A stretch of DNA of 64,000 bases, taken from positions 1-64,000 of the forward strand of contig JAJZSW010000001.1 of assembly GCA_021849505.1 (NCBI GenBank). Reading direction: 5' to 3'. Positions 48,143 to 54,886 of this stretch are shown in pieces. Both the position numbers and the translations under genes were made by a program. Below the pieces are notes generated by a model that was given only the letters and a program-made list of their open reading frames with translations, was not told where the DNA came from and did no database searches. The DNA comes from Pseudomonadota bacterium. GTDB lineage: Bacteria; Pseudomonadota; Gammaproteobacteria; Burkholderiales; Rhodocyclaceae. The first letter of the stretch is position 1; the number at the start of each line of letters is the position of its first letter.

Positions 48143-48517
48143 ATGTTGATCGATATCTGGGTTGGTGATGATCTGTACCTGATTGATAACGAGGCAGGGG
48201 AGGGTGAGACGCTGTCTCTTGAGCGAATCCTGGCGGCCGGCATTCGATCCCTGTACCCGGTCGCGGATGCAGATCGCGCGCGATGCGCGGTACAGATGTA
48301 TCGCGGACGGCTGGAAGAAGAGCGGCGGCGACGGGATCAGATTCAAGACGTGGTTCTGAGCTGCCGTGAGGATGCGGTCATGTTCGAGTCAACCGAAGGG
48401 TTTGTCCATCTAAAGCAGGTTGCTGCATACATCGACGCTGCAACGTCGTTGAAAGATCAGAAAACGACACCCTGCGCAGCAACTGTCTTGATGGATGGCT
48501 TGATCAAGGCGAGTTAG
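48143..48517 (+). CDS. Hypothetical protein
   Basis: A 124-residue acidic protein, MLIDIWVGDDLYLIDNEAGEGETLSLERILAAGIRSL. No family, membrane segment or motif was recognised. AAGGAGC precedes the ATG, 20 bases after the relaxase stop. Confidence 0.5.
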   Translation: MLIDIWVGDDLYLIDNEAGEGETLSLERILAAGIRSLYPVADADRARCAVQMYRGRLEEERRRRDQIQDVVLSCREDAVMFESTEGFVHLKQVAAYIDAATSLKDQKTTPCAATVLMDGLIKAS

Positions 48518-48572
48518 GCACTGCTCCCCCAGGGGCTTCCAGTAGGTCGAGAGTCTGGCCGCCCTGCGGCAT

Positions 48573-48605
48573 CTATAGGCAAGAGCAATCCGCTCTTGTC
48601 TATAG
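48573..48605 (+). promoter_or_regulatory. Leader hairpin overlapping a ribosome site
   Basis: CTATAG-gc-AAGAGC, loop AATCC, GCTCTT-gt-CTATAG. The 3' edge overlaps the AGGAG ribosome site of the gene at 48614, so folding could block translation. It is related in position and layout to the hairpins at 49061 and 49519. Confidence 0.55.
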
Positions 48606-48613
48606 GAGCCGAC

Positions 48614-49036
48614 ATGAAATTCAAAACCGCAGTATTGATCGTAACCCTTTCCACCGCTCCCTTGTTGGGCGGCTGCGCCGCAGGACTTGTCGTGCCTGCC
48701 ATGGCAGGCGTGAACTTGGCCAAGAACGGCCCCATTGCCATGAAGATCGAGGGCAAAGGCGATGGCATCACGGCATTCCGGCGTGCCGTGGTGGAGGCCG
48801 GCGGCACCGTGCCGCGCGCCGGCGACGGCTATGCCGAAGGCCAATTCTCCGCCAAGTCCGTTCGCGTCGAGCTGCAGCAGATCGAGCGCGGGCTGTGGGC
48901 TGTGGCAGTCACCACGACCGCGGCCAGGTCCTGGGACTTCGAGGATGGCATCGCCAAAGTCGCCGACGCCATCAGCGCCGGCATGGGCAAGGCCGGTTTC
49001 GTGACGAGCAGCCGCGAACGGACGAGCGGACTTTGA
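48614..49036 (+). CDS. Small lipoprotein, paralogue of the next gene
   Basis: A 140-residue protein. A lipoprotein signal (MKFKTAVLIVTLSTAPLLGGC) is followed by IAMKIEGKGDGITAFRRAVVEAGGTV and a small alpha/beta domain. The neighbour at 49105 has IMVKLQGQGDAIPAFKHSVEAAGGTM at the same place, so the pair arose by duplication. Family and function are unknown. Confidence 0.7.
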   Translation: MKFKTAVLIVTLSTAPLLGGCAAGLVVPAMAGVNLAKNGPIAMKIEGKGDGITAFRRAVVEAGGTVPRAGDGYAEGQFSAKSVRVELQQIERGLWAVAVTTTAARSWDFEDGIAKVADAISAGMGKAGFVTSSRERTSGL

Positions 49037-49047
49037 CCGCCCGCAAC

Positions 49048-49079
49048 CATCTATCAGTAACCGGCGAAATCCTCGCCGG
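49048..49079 (+). promoter_or_regulatory. Leader element: conserved 19-mer with hairpin
   Basis: CATCTATCAGTAACCGGCG followed by a CGCCGG partner (stem CCGGCG/CGCCGG, 49061-49079), just before the gene at 49105. It is repeated with one change at 49506-49536. Confidence 0.6.
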
Positions 49080-49104
49080 CCTCTTTAATCAAGAAAGGAA
49101 CCAC

Positions 49105-49494
49105 ATGAACTCAAAACTTCTCATCGCCATCGCCACCCTGGGTGCGCTTTCCGCGATGCCGGCCGCTGCGACGGCCGAGACCCCGAAACTCGATCCAATC
49201 ATGGTCAAGCTGCAGGGCCAGGGTGACGCGATCCCGGCATTCAAGCACTCAGTTGAAGCCGCAGGCGGCACCATGACCTATACCGGGTCGCGATCCGCGA
49301 TCGCTGGCTTCGGCGCGCGCCAGGTGGGGGCAAGCATCTCTATGCAGGGGGCCGGAAACTATGCCCTGCGCGTCATCGCCGACCGGGAAAAATCCCCCGG
49401 CGGCGATGACGACATCGCACAGATCGAGGCCGCCATCACTGACGGCATGACCAAGGCCGGATTCACTGCCCAGGAGCGTCGGCGCGGCGACTGA
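49105..49494 (+). CDS. Small exported protein, paralogue of the preceding lipoprotein
   Basis: A 129-residue protein with a cleavable signal (MNSKLLIAIATLGALSAMPAAATAE). The domain starting IMVKLQGQGDAIPAFKHSVEAAGGTM matches the upstream lipoprotein. It lacks the lipobox cysteine, so one paralogue is membrane-anchored and the other free in the periplasm. GAAAGGAA ribosome site. Function unknown. Confidence 0.68.
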   Translation: MNSKLLIAIATLGALSAMPAAATAETPKLDPIMVKLQGQGDAIPAFKHSVEAAGGTMTYTGSRSAIAGFGARQVGASISMQGAGNYALRVIADREKSPGGDDDIAQIEAAITDGMTKAGFTAQERRRGD

Positions 49495-49505
49495 CCGCGC
49501 AGGGG

Positions 49506-49536
49506 CATCTATCAATAACCGGCGCAACCGCGCCGG
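49506..49536 (+). promoter_or_regulatory. Leader element: second copy of conserved 19-mer with hairpin
   Basis: CATCTATCAATAACCGGCG leads into a perfect CCGGCGC-AACC-GCGCCGG hairpin (49519-49536), before the gene at 49560. Confidence 0.6.
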
Positions 49537-49559
49537 CTCAACAACCGAAAGGAAACCAG

Positions 49560-49811
49560 ATGGAAAACGCAAGCACCGCCACCGAACGCCCGCCTCTCGA
49601 TTCCGAGACCCTCGCCAGGGTCAAGGAGGATCTGCGCAGCATCAAGAGCACCGATCCGCGCCTGACCGAATGGGAGCGCGATTTCATCAAGGAGCAGAAG
49701 GAGCGCTTCAAGAAGTGGGGCGATGAGACCTACCTGAGCGACAAGCAGATAGACATCATCCACAAGATCGCGGAGCGCATGAAGATCGAGGGCGAGGATC
49801 GCGGCGAATGA
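49560..49811 (+). CDS. Hypothetical small charged protein
   Basis: An 83-residue, strongly charged helical protein (SETLARVKEDLRSIKSTDPRLTEWERDFIKEQKERFKKWG). No family recognised. GAAAGGAAA ribosome site; it overlaps the next small gene by ATGA. Confidence 0.6.
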   Translation: MENASTATERPPLDSETLARVKEDLRSIKSTDPRLTEWERDFIKEQKERFKKWGDETYLSDKQIDIIHKIAERMKIEGEDRGE

Positions 49812-49960
49812 ATACCGAAATCTCGCGCGATCGCGTCATCCTGGACCTGCGCACCCGCCTTGCTGCCGCCGAGAGATCGGCGTCGATCTGGAAGTGGATT
49901 ACGCTTGTTTTGCTCTTTGGTCCGGCCGTCCTGACGATCTTTCTGCTGGCACTGGGTTGA
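49808..49960 (+). CDS. 50-residue single-pass membrane peptide
   Basis: MNTEISRDRVILDLRTRLAA, then WKWITLVLLFGPAVLTIFLLALG as a C-terminal membrane segment. The 4-base overlap with the upstream gene and codon use like its neighbours support translation. Confidence 0.5.
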   Translation: MNTEISRDRVILDLRTRLAAAERSASIWKWITLVLLFGPAVLTIFLLALG

Positions 49961-49962
49961 CC

Positions 49963-50088
49963 ATGGCGACCGGGCAGCAGTGCGGCTCGTGCCTGCTGTT
50001 CTACACCAGGCTGGACGGGAAAACCGTCTGCCTGGTGGGGAAGCCAGTTCCTGTTGCTGGTCCTTGCCCTCGCCATCGGCCTCTTTAG
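49963..50088 (+). CDS. 41-residue cysteine-containing peptide (tentative)
   Basis: MATGQQCGSCLLFYTRLDGK followed by TVCLVGKPVPVAGPCPRHRPL, with four cysteines in CxxC...C...C spacing that could bind zinc. It starts 2 bases after the previous stop. Weak evidence: short and with no recognised family. Confidence 0.35.
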   Translation: MATGQQCGSCLLFYTRLDGKTVCLVGKPVPVAGPCPRHRPL

Positions 50089-50120
50089 CTGGAGAGGTTG
50101 TGATCTAAATTCAGAACCAT

Positions 50121-50312
50121 CTACCGCTTTTCTTCGCGAGGTGGCATTCCTAGCGCTTTCCGTGATCTGTCGCTTGCGGCACGCGTTTCTTCAATGTATT
50201 TGTCACGTATCTGCTGCTGTTTCGCGGTGAGTTCAGTCTCGCCGTTCGAGCATCCATTGAGTATGGAGGGCATGCCGACGATGGCGATGGCAAGTAGCGT
50301 TGTGGGTTTCAT
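50121..50312 (-). CDS. Small lipoprotein, possible entry-exclusion type
   Basis: A 63-residue protein. The signal MKPTTLLAIAIVGMPSILNGC ends with a lipobox cysteine, and a charged helical tail follows (TAKQQQIRDKYIEETRAASDRSRKALG). Size and location beside transfer genes fit TrbK/Eex-like entry-exclusion lipoproteins, but sequence similarity is not evident. Confidence 0.5.
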   Translation of the reverse strand: MKPTTLLAIAIVGMPSILNGCSNGETELTAKQQQIRDKYIEETRAASDRSRKALGMPPREEKR

Positions 50313-50375
50313 GAGTTCTCCAGTGTTACGCCGTTTGGCAGAGCGTCATGTTGGACTCAGTGATTGATGCCAAGA

Positions 50376-50588
50376 TTAGCGAGCATTTTGAGCCGCTAGA
50401 GCCTTCTCAATCTTTTTGTCAGTCTTGTATTGGCCTAGTGCATACACTGACCAAATAGCCGCAGGCAACCAACCAATTATGGTTATTTGAAGCAGTAAGC
50501 AAACGATGCCTGCAATAGGACGGCCAATGGTAAAGAACTGAAGCCAGGGTAGAAAAATTGCCAACATCAAACGCATGGTTGTCTCCAA
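50376..50588 (-). CDS. YqaE/Pmp3-like small membrane protein
   Basis: A 70-residue protein with two membrane segments, LMLAIFLPWLQFFTIGRPIAGIVCLLLQITIIGWLPAAIWSVYAL, matching the short Pmp3/YqaE layout (LAIFLPPxxVF...LxxLGxxPGxxxAxY). ATG at 50588 or 50576. Relatives affect membrane potential under stress. The region is AT-richer than the transfer genes. Confidence 0.6.
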   Translation of the reverse strand: METTMRLMLAIFLPWLQFFTIGRPIAGIVCLLLQITIIGWLPAAIWSVYALGQYKTDKKIEKALAAQNAR

Positions 50589-50664
50589 AGGGTATCAATG
50601 GATTGGATAAAAGGACATGAAGCGGTGGGAAAGTGAAGTTCCTCTTTTTCGAGTGTTACAAGAG

Positions 50665-51939
50665 TTACTTCTGGTCGACTAGATTAAAGGCAAATGTGCC
50701 GGTTTCATGGGCGGACTCAAACACTCCGGCCAAAGAGTCGGGGGTTACTTTCCCGTTGAACTTGAGTGTCGTGCTGGTCGTGCCGTCGGGGTATTTGAAG
50801 ATCGGGATGCCCAAGAGTGTTGGCAACTGAGATACCCCGCTTCCTGTTATTCGATTACCACCGCCTTGCAGGAAACGTCCTTTGAGAGTAACCCCATTGT
50901 TTCCCTGATACTCGAAGTCTCCTTGTTCCTTCAGGTTCAAGGTGCCGTTGATCTTTTCTCCCTTGTTAAGGGTTGAGGTAATGAAGCCCGTGAAACTGCC
51001 ATTTGGCAACGAGGTGATCGGTGAGGCATCATCAGTGCTATGCCTCATTTTCTGGGGCGATTGAACCGATTCAGGGGTTGCCACAGAAGAGAAGCCTGAT
51101 AAAAGAGCCATTATCTCCTTGTCATTCCCCGCATAAAGATCCAGTGGCGTCTCGCCTTTCTTGTTGCGAATTCTGGGATCGGCATTCCTCTTTGTAATGA
51201 GATACCTGATTGCATAGCCAGCCGAAGAAGAACCTCCAGCAGCCAAGATGTGCAGAATTGTGTCTCCACCGCCCGTCCTATGCTCGGGATCCTTTGTATT
51301 GACATGTTTGACCTGATCGAGAACGACGGGAATGAATTTCTCAAGCGCTGCTTGCTTGATACCTTCGTCGAACTCCAGGCTGTCTTTTTTCCGCGCTTCG
51401 GAAATATAAAGTGAGCCGACGGCTGCATGCAGAACGCGTTTCCATACAGAGGCTGGATTATCTACCTTTCCAGTTGATATTGGTGGCGCCTCAAGCACTG
51501 CCCCATTGTCAATGAGGAGTTGCAGCAATTCTCGATCAAGACGTGATGCAGGAATGATTGCAAGCTGCGTTGCAATACTTCCCCTTGCATACCGCTTTAG
51601 AAGTGGCTCGCACTTCTCGAGATGAGCAATATTCTGTTGCTCGATTTCATTCAGCAATTGGATCTCTTGCTTGTGCTCAAACGTTCCAGCACGGAACTTA
51701 TGGCGCTCCTTGGCGACTTCTATTTTTCGGAGAGAGTAGCGATCGTCAACGGCTTCTTTCAGTGCCTGCTCCGCAACAAACTCAACTTCCTGTTTTCTCA
51801 GGGGGGCAAGAAATTCAATTGCTTGTTGATCGCAGGAAGGAAATGCCTTGAAGAGTGGAGTCCGAATATTTGAACTCCAAGCTGAAGCAGAAGAGGCAAT
51901 AATAATTGCCGCTATCAGACTCACTTTTTTCCCGCACAT
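50665..51939 (-). CDS. Secreted ankyrin-repeat protein
   Basis: A protein of about 424 residues with a signal peptide (MCGKKVSLIAAIIIASSASAWSS) when started at ATG 51939; the frame is open to 51984. A helical coiled region follows, then ankyrin-like repeats (RELLQLLIDNGAVLEAPP, GGDTILHILAAGGSSSAGYAIRYLITKRNADPRIRNKKGETPLDLY). A C-terminal beta-rich part follows (GSFTGFITSTLNKGEKINGTLNLKEQG...). It is cargo of lower GC at the right end of the island. Its target is unknown. Confidence 0.65.
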   Translation of the reverse strand: MCGKKVSLIAAIIIASSASAWSSNIRTPLFKAFPSCDQQAIEFLAPLRKQEVEFVAEQALKEAVDDRYSLRKIEVAKERHKFRAGTFEHKQEIQLLNEIEQQNIAHLEKCEPLLKRYARGSIATQLAIIPASRLDRELLQLLIDNGAVLEAPPISTGKVDNPASVWKRVLHAAVGSLYISEARKKDSLEFDEGIKQAALEKFIPVVLDQVKHVNTKDPEHRTGGGDTILHILAAGGSSSAGYAIRYLITKRNADPRIRNKKGETPLDLYAGNDKEIMALLSGFSSVATPESVQSPQKMRHSTDDASPITSLPNGSFTGFITSTLNKGEKINGTLNLKEQGDFEYQGNNGVTLKGRFLQGGGNRITGSGVSQLPTLLGIPIFKYPDGTTSTTLKFNGKVTPDSLAGVFESAHETGTFAFNLVDQK

Positions 51940-51988
51940 TGGCCTTGCCCCTTTGTCATGTAAATCGGCTGGGGGAGTATCCAATAGC

Positions 51989-52068
51989 TATCAGGATTTA
52001 TCAATCTGTGGATAACTTGCCACAATCTTGCCACAATGAATTGTGGCGGCTCTTGATAAATCCTGATA
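51989..52068. promoter_or_regulatory. Right-end recombination site: nested inverted repeats and integrase arm repeats
   Basis: A perfect 16-bp inverted repeat (TATCAGGATTTATCAA at 51989-52004, its complement at 52053-52068) encloses TTGCCACAATCTTGCCACA (52017-52035). It also encloses a second inverted repeat, GCCACAAT-GA-ATTGTGGC (52030-52047). The 19-bp block recurs at the left end. Confidence 0.65.
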
Positions 52069-52116
52069 ATCTCTGGTTGCGTATGTATCGCAGCACATTG
52101 ATATTTATGTAATCTG

Positions 52117-52161
52117 TGGCGCCCAAGTCAGGAATCGAACCTGAGACCTACCGCTTAGGAG
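52117..52161 (-). other. Right attachment site within tRNA-Arg
   Basis: The 45-bp direct repeat with 31489-31533, supplied by the element and rebuilding the tRNA 3' half. The two differences between copies are complementary and keep the first T-stem base pair. Confidence 0.9.
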
Positions 52162-52192
52162 GCGGTCGCTCTATCCACTGAGCTACAAGGGC
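52117..52192 (-). tRNA. tRNA-Arg (anticodon CCU), island attachment target
   Basis: Complete 76-nt cloverleaf including encoded CCA. D stem GCTC/GAGC, anticodon stem ACCGC/GCGGT with loop CTCCTAA (anticodon CCT), T stem TCAGG/CCTGA. The acceptor stem GCCCTTG/CTTGGGC has two adjacent U-U mismatches at 5:68 and 6:67. The 3' 45 bases are duplicated at 31489-31533. Confidence 0.93.
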
Positions 52193-52205
52193 GAAGAGGG
52201 GAATT

Positions 52206-53066
52206 CTAGCGATTAGTTGCCGTGCTGTCCGTCGGTACGGCGGGCAGATCGAGCCCCAAGCGATGCATCAGGGTCTCATGGCTGATGTGCAGCAGTTCTT
52301 CGATGGCCCGGTAGTCGTCGGGCAGGGCGGCATCGTCCCAGCCGTTCGCGGAATGGCGGGCGAGATCGACGGCCAGTTTGACGTTCCGAACGCGCGGGTG
52401 TTCGGCGTTCTGCGGATCCATCAGTGTCATCAGTAGCTGCGGCAGATGCCAGGTCTGGGCGAGTGCCTGCTTGATCTGGAAGAGCGGGACGCCGAAGATT
52501 TCGCTCTGGATGGCGACCGAACGCAGGGTCCGATCTGCTTTTTGCCGGTCGGCAACCTGCAGGGCCAATCCCGGTGCGAAACACCACATGAGGATCTCGG
52601 TGAAGTCGTAGAGCAGGGTGGCGACGCTGATTTCATCCGCGTCGAGGTCGTGGCGATGGATGGCCCACTCGCGCGCCCAGTGAGCTGCCTTGCGGGCGCG
52701 GCCGATCACCTTGAGCAGGCCGAGCAGGGCGCGCGGATGGCCCTTGAGGTGATCTTCGACCATGGGCAGGTTCTCGAAATCGTTGAAGAACGGTTCCATG
52801 CCGATCATCATCAGAGAACGCTCGATCGTGGTGATGTCGGTCAGCCGCGTCTTGCTGCGCTTGGCTTCGATGTAGGCAAGCACGCGCAGGGTCATCAACG
52901 GATCCTGTAGGATGACCGACGAGATCGTGCGGGCATTGGCCTTGTGTGCCTTGTCGCGCAATTCAGCCAGTTGCTGTTCGGTATGTCGCAATACCGGGAT
53001 GTTTGCCGCGCCGAAATAGGCAACCCAGCCTGCGAGGTCGAGGACGGGACGGGATTGGTCACTCAT
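52206..53066 (-). CDS. HDOD-domain signalling protein
   Basis: A 286-residue soluble protein with the HDOD pattern: IPVLRHTEQQLAELRDKAHKANARTISSVILQDPLMTLRVLAYI, then ARKAAHWAREWAIHRHDLDADEISVATLLYDFTEILMW and FGVPLFQIKQALAQTWHLPQLL. HDOD proteins resemble HD phosphodiesterases without full metal sites and usually act in signalling. A single gene next to the tRNA; no regulator seen. Confidence 0.85.
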   Translation of the reverse strand: MSDQSRPVLDLAGWVAYFGAANIPVLRHTEQQLAELRDKAHKANARTISSVILQDPLMTLRVLAYIEAKRSKTRLTDITTIERSLMMIGMEPFFNDFENLPMVEDHLKGHPRALLGLLKVIGRARKAAHWAREWAIHRHDLDADEISVATLLYDFTEILMWCFAPGLALQVADRQKADRTLRSVAIQSEIFGVPLFQIKQALAQTWHLPQLLMTLMDPQNAEHPRVRNVKLAVDLARHSANGWDDAALPDDYRAIEELLHISHETLMHRLGLDLPAVPTDSTATNR

Positions 53067-53195
53067 GCGCGCATTATCGGCGACTCGTGGTGATGACTGT
53101 AGGGAATTAGACTGCTTTCAACGGGCGAATTTGTCTTGTATTTCAGTGCATCCCAAGATAGAATCATGCCCCTTTCCATCCTTGCTCCACCCGAA

Positions 53196-53205
53196 CCGCA
53201 TGCGG
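53196..53205. promoter_or_regulatory. Palindrome in the rpsF leader
   Basis: CCGCATGCGG, 31 bases before the rpsF start, in a CCG-rich context. S6:S18-binding leaders use CCG motifs in a hairpin, so autoregulation is possible but not shown. Confidence 0.3.
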
Positions 53206-53236
53206 GGGGGCTCAACCTGAACCAGAAGGAGAGTAC

Positions 53237-53626
53237 ATGCGACATTATGAAATCGTTTTTATCGTCCATCCGGACCAGTCCGACCAGGTGCCGGCCATGA
53301 TCGAGCGTTACAAGGCGCTCGTGGCCGGCAGCAATGGCGCCATCCATCGTCTCGAAGACTGGGGCCGCCGACAGCTGGCCTACCCGATCCAGAAGGTGCA
53401 CAAGGCGCACTACGTGCTCATGAACATCGAGTGCGACAGCCCGACGCTGGCCGAGATCGAGAATGCCTTCAAGTTCAATGATGCGGTGCTGCGACACCTG
53501 ACCGTCAAGATGGATCGTGCCGAAACCACGCCGTCGCCGATGATGAAGGAAGAGAAGTCGCGTTCGCTAGGTGCCCAGGGGCAAGCCGAAGGCAAGCCCG
53601 CCGAGGAGGCCGCGGCTGCCGCCTGA
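53237..53626 (+). CDS. rpsF: 30S ribosomal protein S6
   Basis: A 129-residue protein. [29 protein letters not shown], then [27 protein letters not shown] is the S6 core. The tail is Ala/Glu-rich. It heads the rpsF-priB-rpsR-rplI operon with an AGAAGGAGAG ribosome site. Confidence 0.98.
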   Translation: MRHYEIVFIVHPDQSDQVPAMIERYKALVAGSNGAIHRLEDWGRRQLAYPIQKVHKAHYVLMNIECDSPTLAEIENAFKFNDAVLRHLTVKMDRAETTPSPMMKEEKSRSLGAQGQAEGKPAEEAAAAA

Positions 53627-53660
53627 GGCTGAAAGTGTGGCTGCCGGCAGCGCTGCGGCA

Positions 53661-53978
53661 ATGGCTACAAATTGCACCGAGCTGACAGGGACGCTGCAGG
53701 AACGCGGCCATCTGCGCTACACGCCGGCGGGCATTCCGGTCATCGAATTCCGGATCGCCCATCGGTCGGAGCAGAACGAAGCCAGCATCTCCCGCCGTGT
53801 CGAGTGCGAAATCGCCTGCACCGCCCTCGGCCCGACCGCACTTTTGTTGCAGGAAGCGTCACCCGGCATCGGCGTTGCAGTGAGCGGCTTTCTCGCTGCG
53901 CGCAGCCTCAAGCAGAAAACGCCCGTGCTGCATGTGACCCAGATCGAATTTGCAGAGAATTTTAGGAAGGGATATTGA
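53661..53978 (+). CDS. priB: Primosomal replication protein N (PriB)
   Basis: A 105-residue OB-fold protein that binds ssDNA and helps restart stalled forks with Pri[32 protein letters not shown] and the strand [12 protein letters not shown] match the family. ATG at 53661 has no clear ribosome site. An in-frame GTG at 53637 after TGAGG would add 8 residues and is an alternative start. Confidence 0.93.
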   Translation: MATNCTELTGTLQERGHLRYTPAGIPVIEFRIAHRSEQNEASISRRVECEIACTALGPTALLLQEASPGIGVAVSGFLAARSLKQKTPVLHVTQIEFAENFRKGY

Positions 53979-53980
53979 AT

Positions 53981-54253
53981 ATGGCTTTCAAGCCCAGCAA
54001 CAAAAAGAAGGACGACCGCAACAAGAACCGCAACCTGTTCAAGCGTCGCAAGTTCTGCCGCTTCTCCGCCGAGAAGATTCCTTACGTCGACTACAAGGAT
54101 GTCGAATTGCTCAAGGACTTCGTCACCGAGAACGGCAAGGTGATGCCCGCGCGCATTACCGGCACCAAGACCCGTTACCAGCGTCAGCTGTCGACCGCCA
54201 TCAAGCGGGCGCGTTTCCTGGCGCTGCTGCCCTACACCGACCTGCACCAGTAA
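53981..54253 (+). CDS. rpsR: 30S ribosomal protein S18
   Basis: A 90-residue basic protein, [43 protein letters not shown], the S18 signature. It starts 2 bases after the priB stop; an upstream TTG overlapping priB is less likely. Confidence 0.98.
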   Translation: MAFKPSNKKKDDRNKNRNLFKRRKFCRFSAEKIPYVDYKDVELLKDFVTENGKVMPARITGTKTRYQRQLSTAIKRARFLALLPYTDLHQ

Positions 54254-54267
54254 GCGAGGAGACAGCC

Positions 54268-54717
54268 ATGCAAGTGATTCTGATGGACAAGGTGGTGAAC
54301 CTCGGCAACCTCGGCGACGTCGTCAAGGTCAAGGAAGGCTACGCCCGCAATTACCTGATCCCCAAAGGCTTCGCCAAGCGCGCCACCGCCGAGAACATGA
54401 AGGTGTTCGAAGCCCGTCGAGCCGAGCTTGAGAAGCTGGCCGCCGAGAAGCTGGCCGCGGCCCAGGCCGTGGCCGCCAAGCTCGAAGGCTTGCGCGTCGA
54501 GATCGCCCGCAAGGCCGGTGTCGATGGCCGCCTGTTCGGCTCGGTGAGCCCGGCGGATGTGGCCGAAGCGCTGACCGCGCAAGGCATCGCGATCGAGAAG
54601 AGCGCAGTGCGCATGCCGGAAGGCCTGCTCAAGTCGATCGGCGAGGTCGTCCTTGAAGTCGCCCCGCACGCCGATGTCGTGGCGAACGTGACCATCGCGG
54701 TCGTCGGCGAACAATAA
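54268..54717 (+). CDS. rplI: 50S ribosomal protein L9
   Basis: A 149-residue protein. [36 protein letters not shown] is the N-terminal L9 domain, then a long connecting helix and the C-domain ([17 protein letters not shown]). Last gene of the operon, followed by a strong terminator. Confidence 0.98.
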   Translation: MQVILMDKVVNLGNLGDVVKVKEGYARNYLIPKGFAKRATAENMKVFEARRAELEKLAAEKLAAAQAVAAKLEGLRVEIARKAGVDGRLFGSVSPADVAEALTAQGIAIEKSAVRMPEGLLKSIGEVVLEVAPHADVVANVTIAVVGEQ

Positions 54718-54732
54718 GCTGCGCTTCACCAT

Positions 54733-54761
54733 AAAAGGGCCGCCGCTTCGGCGGCCCTTTT
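54733..54761 (+). terminator. Rho-independent terminator after rplI
   Basis: AAAAGGGCCGCCG, loop CTT, CGGCGGCCCTTTT: a perfect 13-bp stem ending in a T4 tract. Confidence 0.92.
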
Positions 54762-54775
54762 ATCGTTGACGGGCA

Positions 54776-54825
54776 TCCACAGCATTTACACAGGCTGTCC
54801 ACAACTTTTGCACTGCATTTCCACA
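54776..54825 (+). promoter_or_regulatory. Three evenly spaced TCCACA motifs upstream of dnaB
   Basis: TCCACA at 54776, 54798 and 54820, exactly 22 bp apart, in contexts resembling relaxed DnaA boxes (GCATCCACA, CTGTCCACA, ATTTCCACA). Possible DnaA control of dnaB; not proven. Confidence 0.4.
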
Positions 54826-54886
54826 GCTTGTTCACTCCCAGCGGAAACGTGGCGCGAGTAGACTCGCGCCTGGAGGAAAACAAAAC

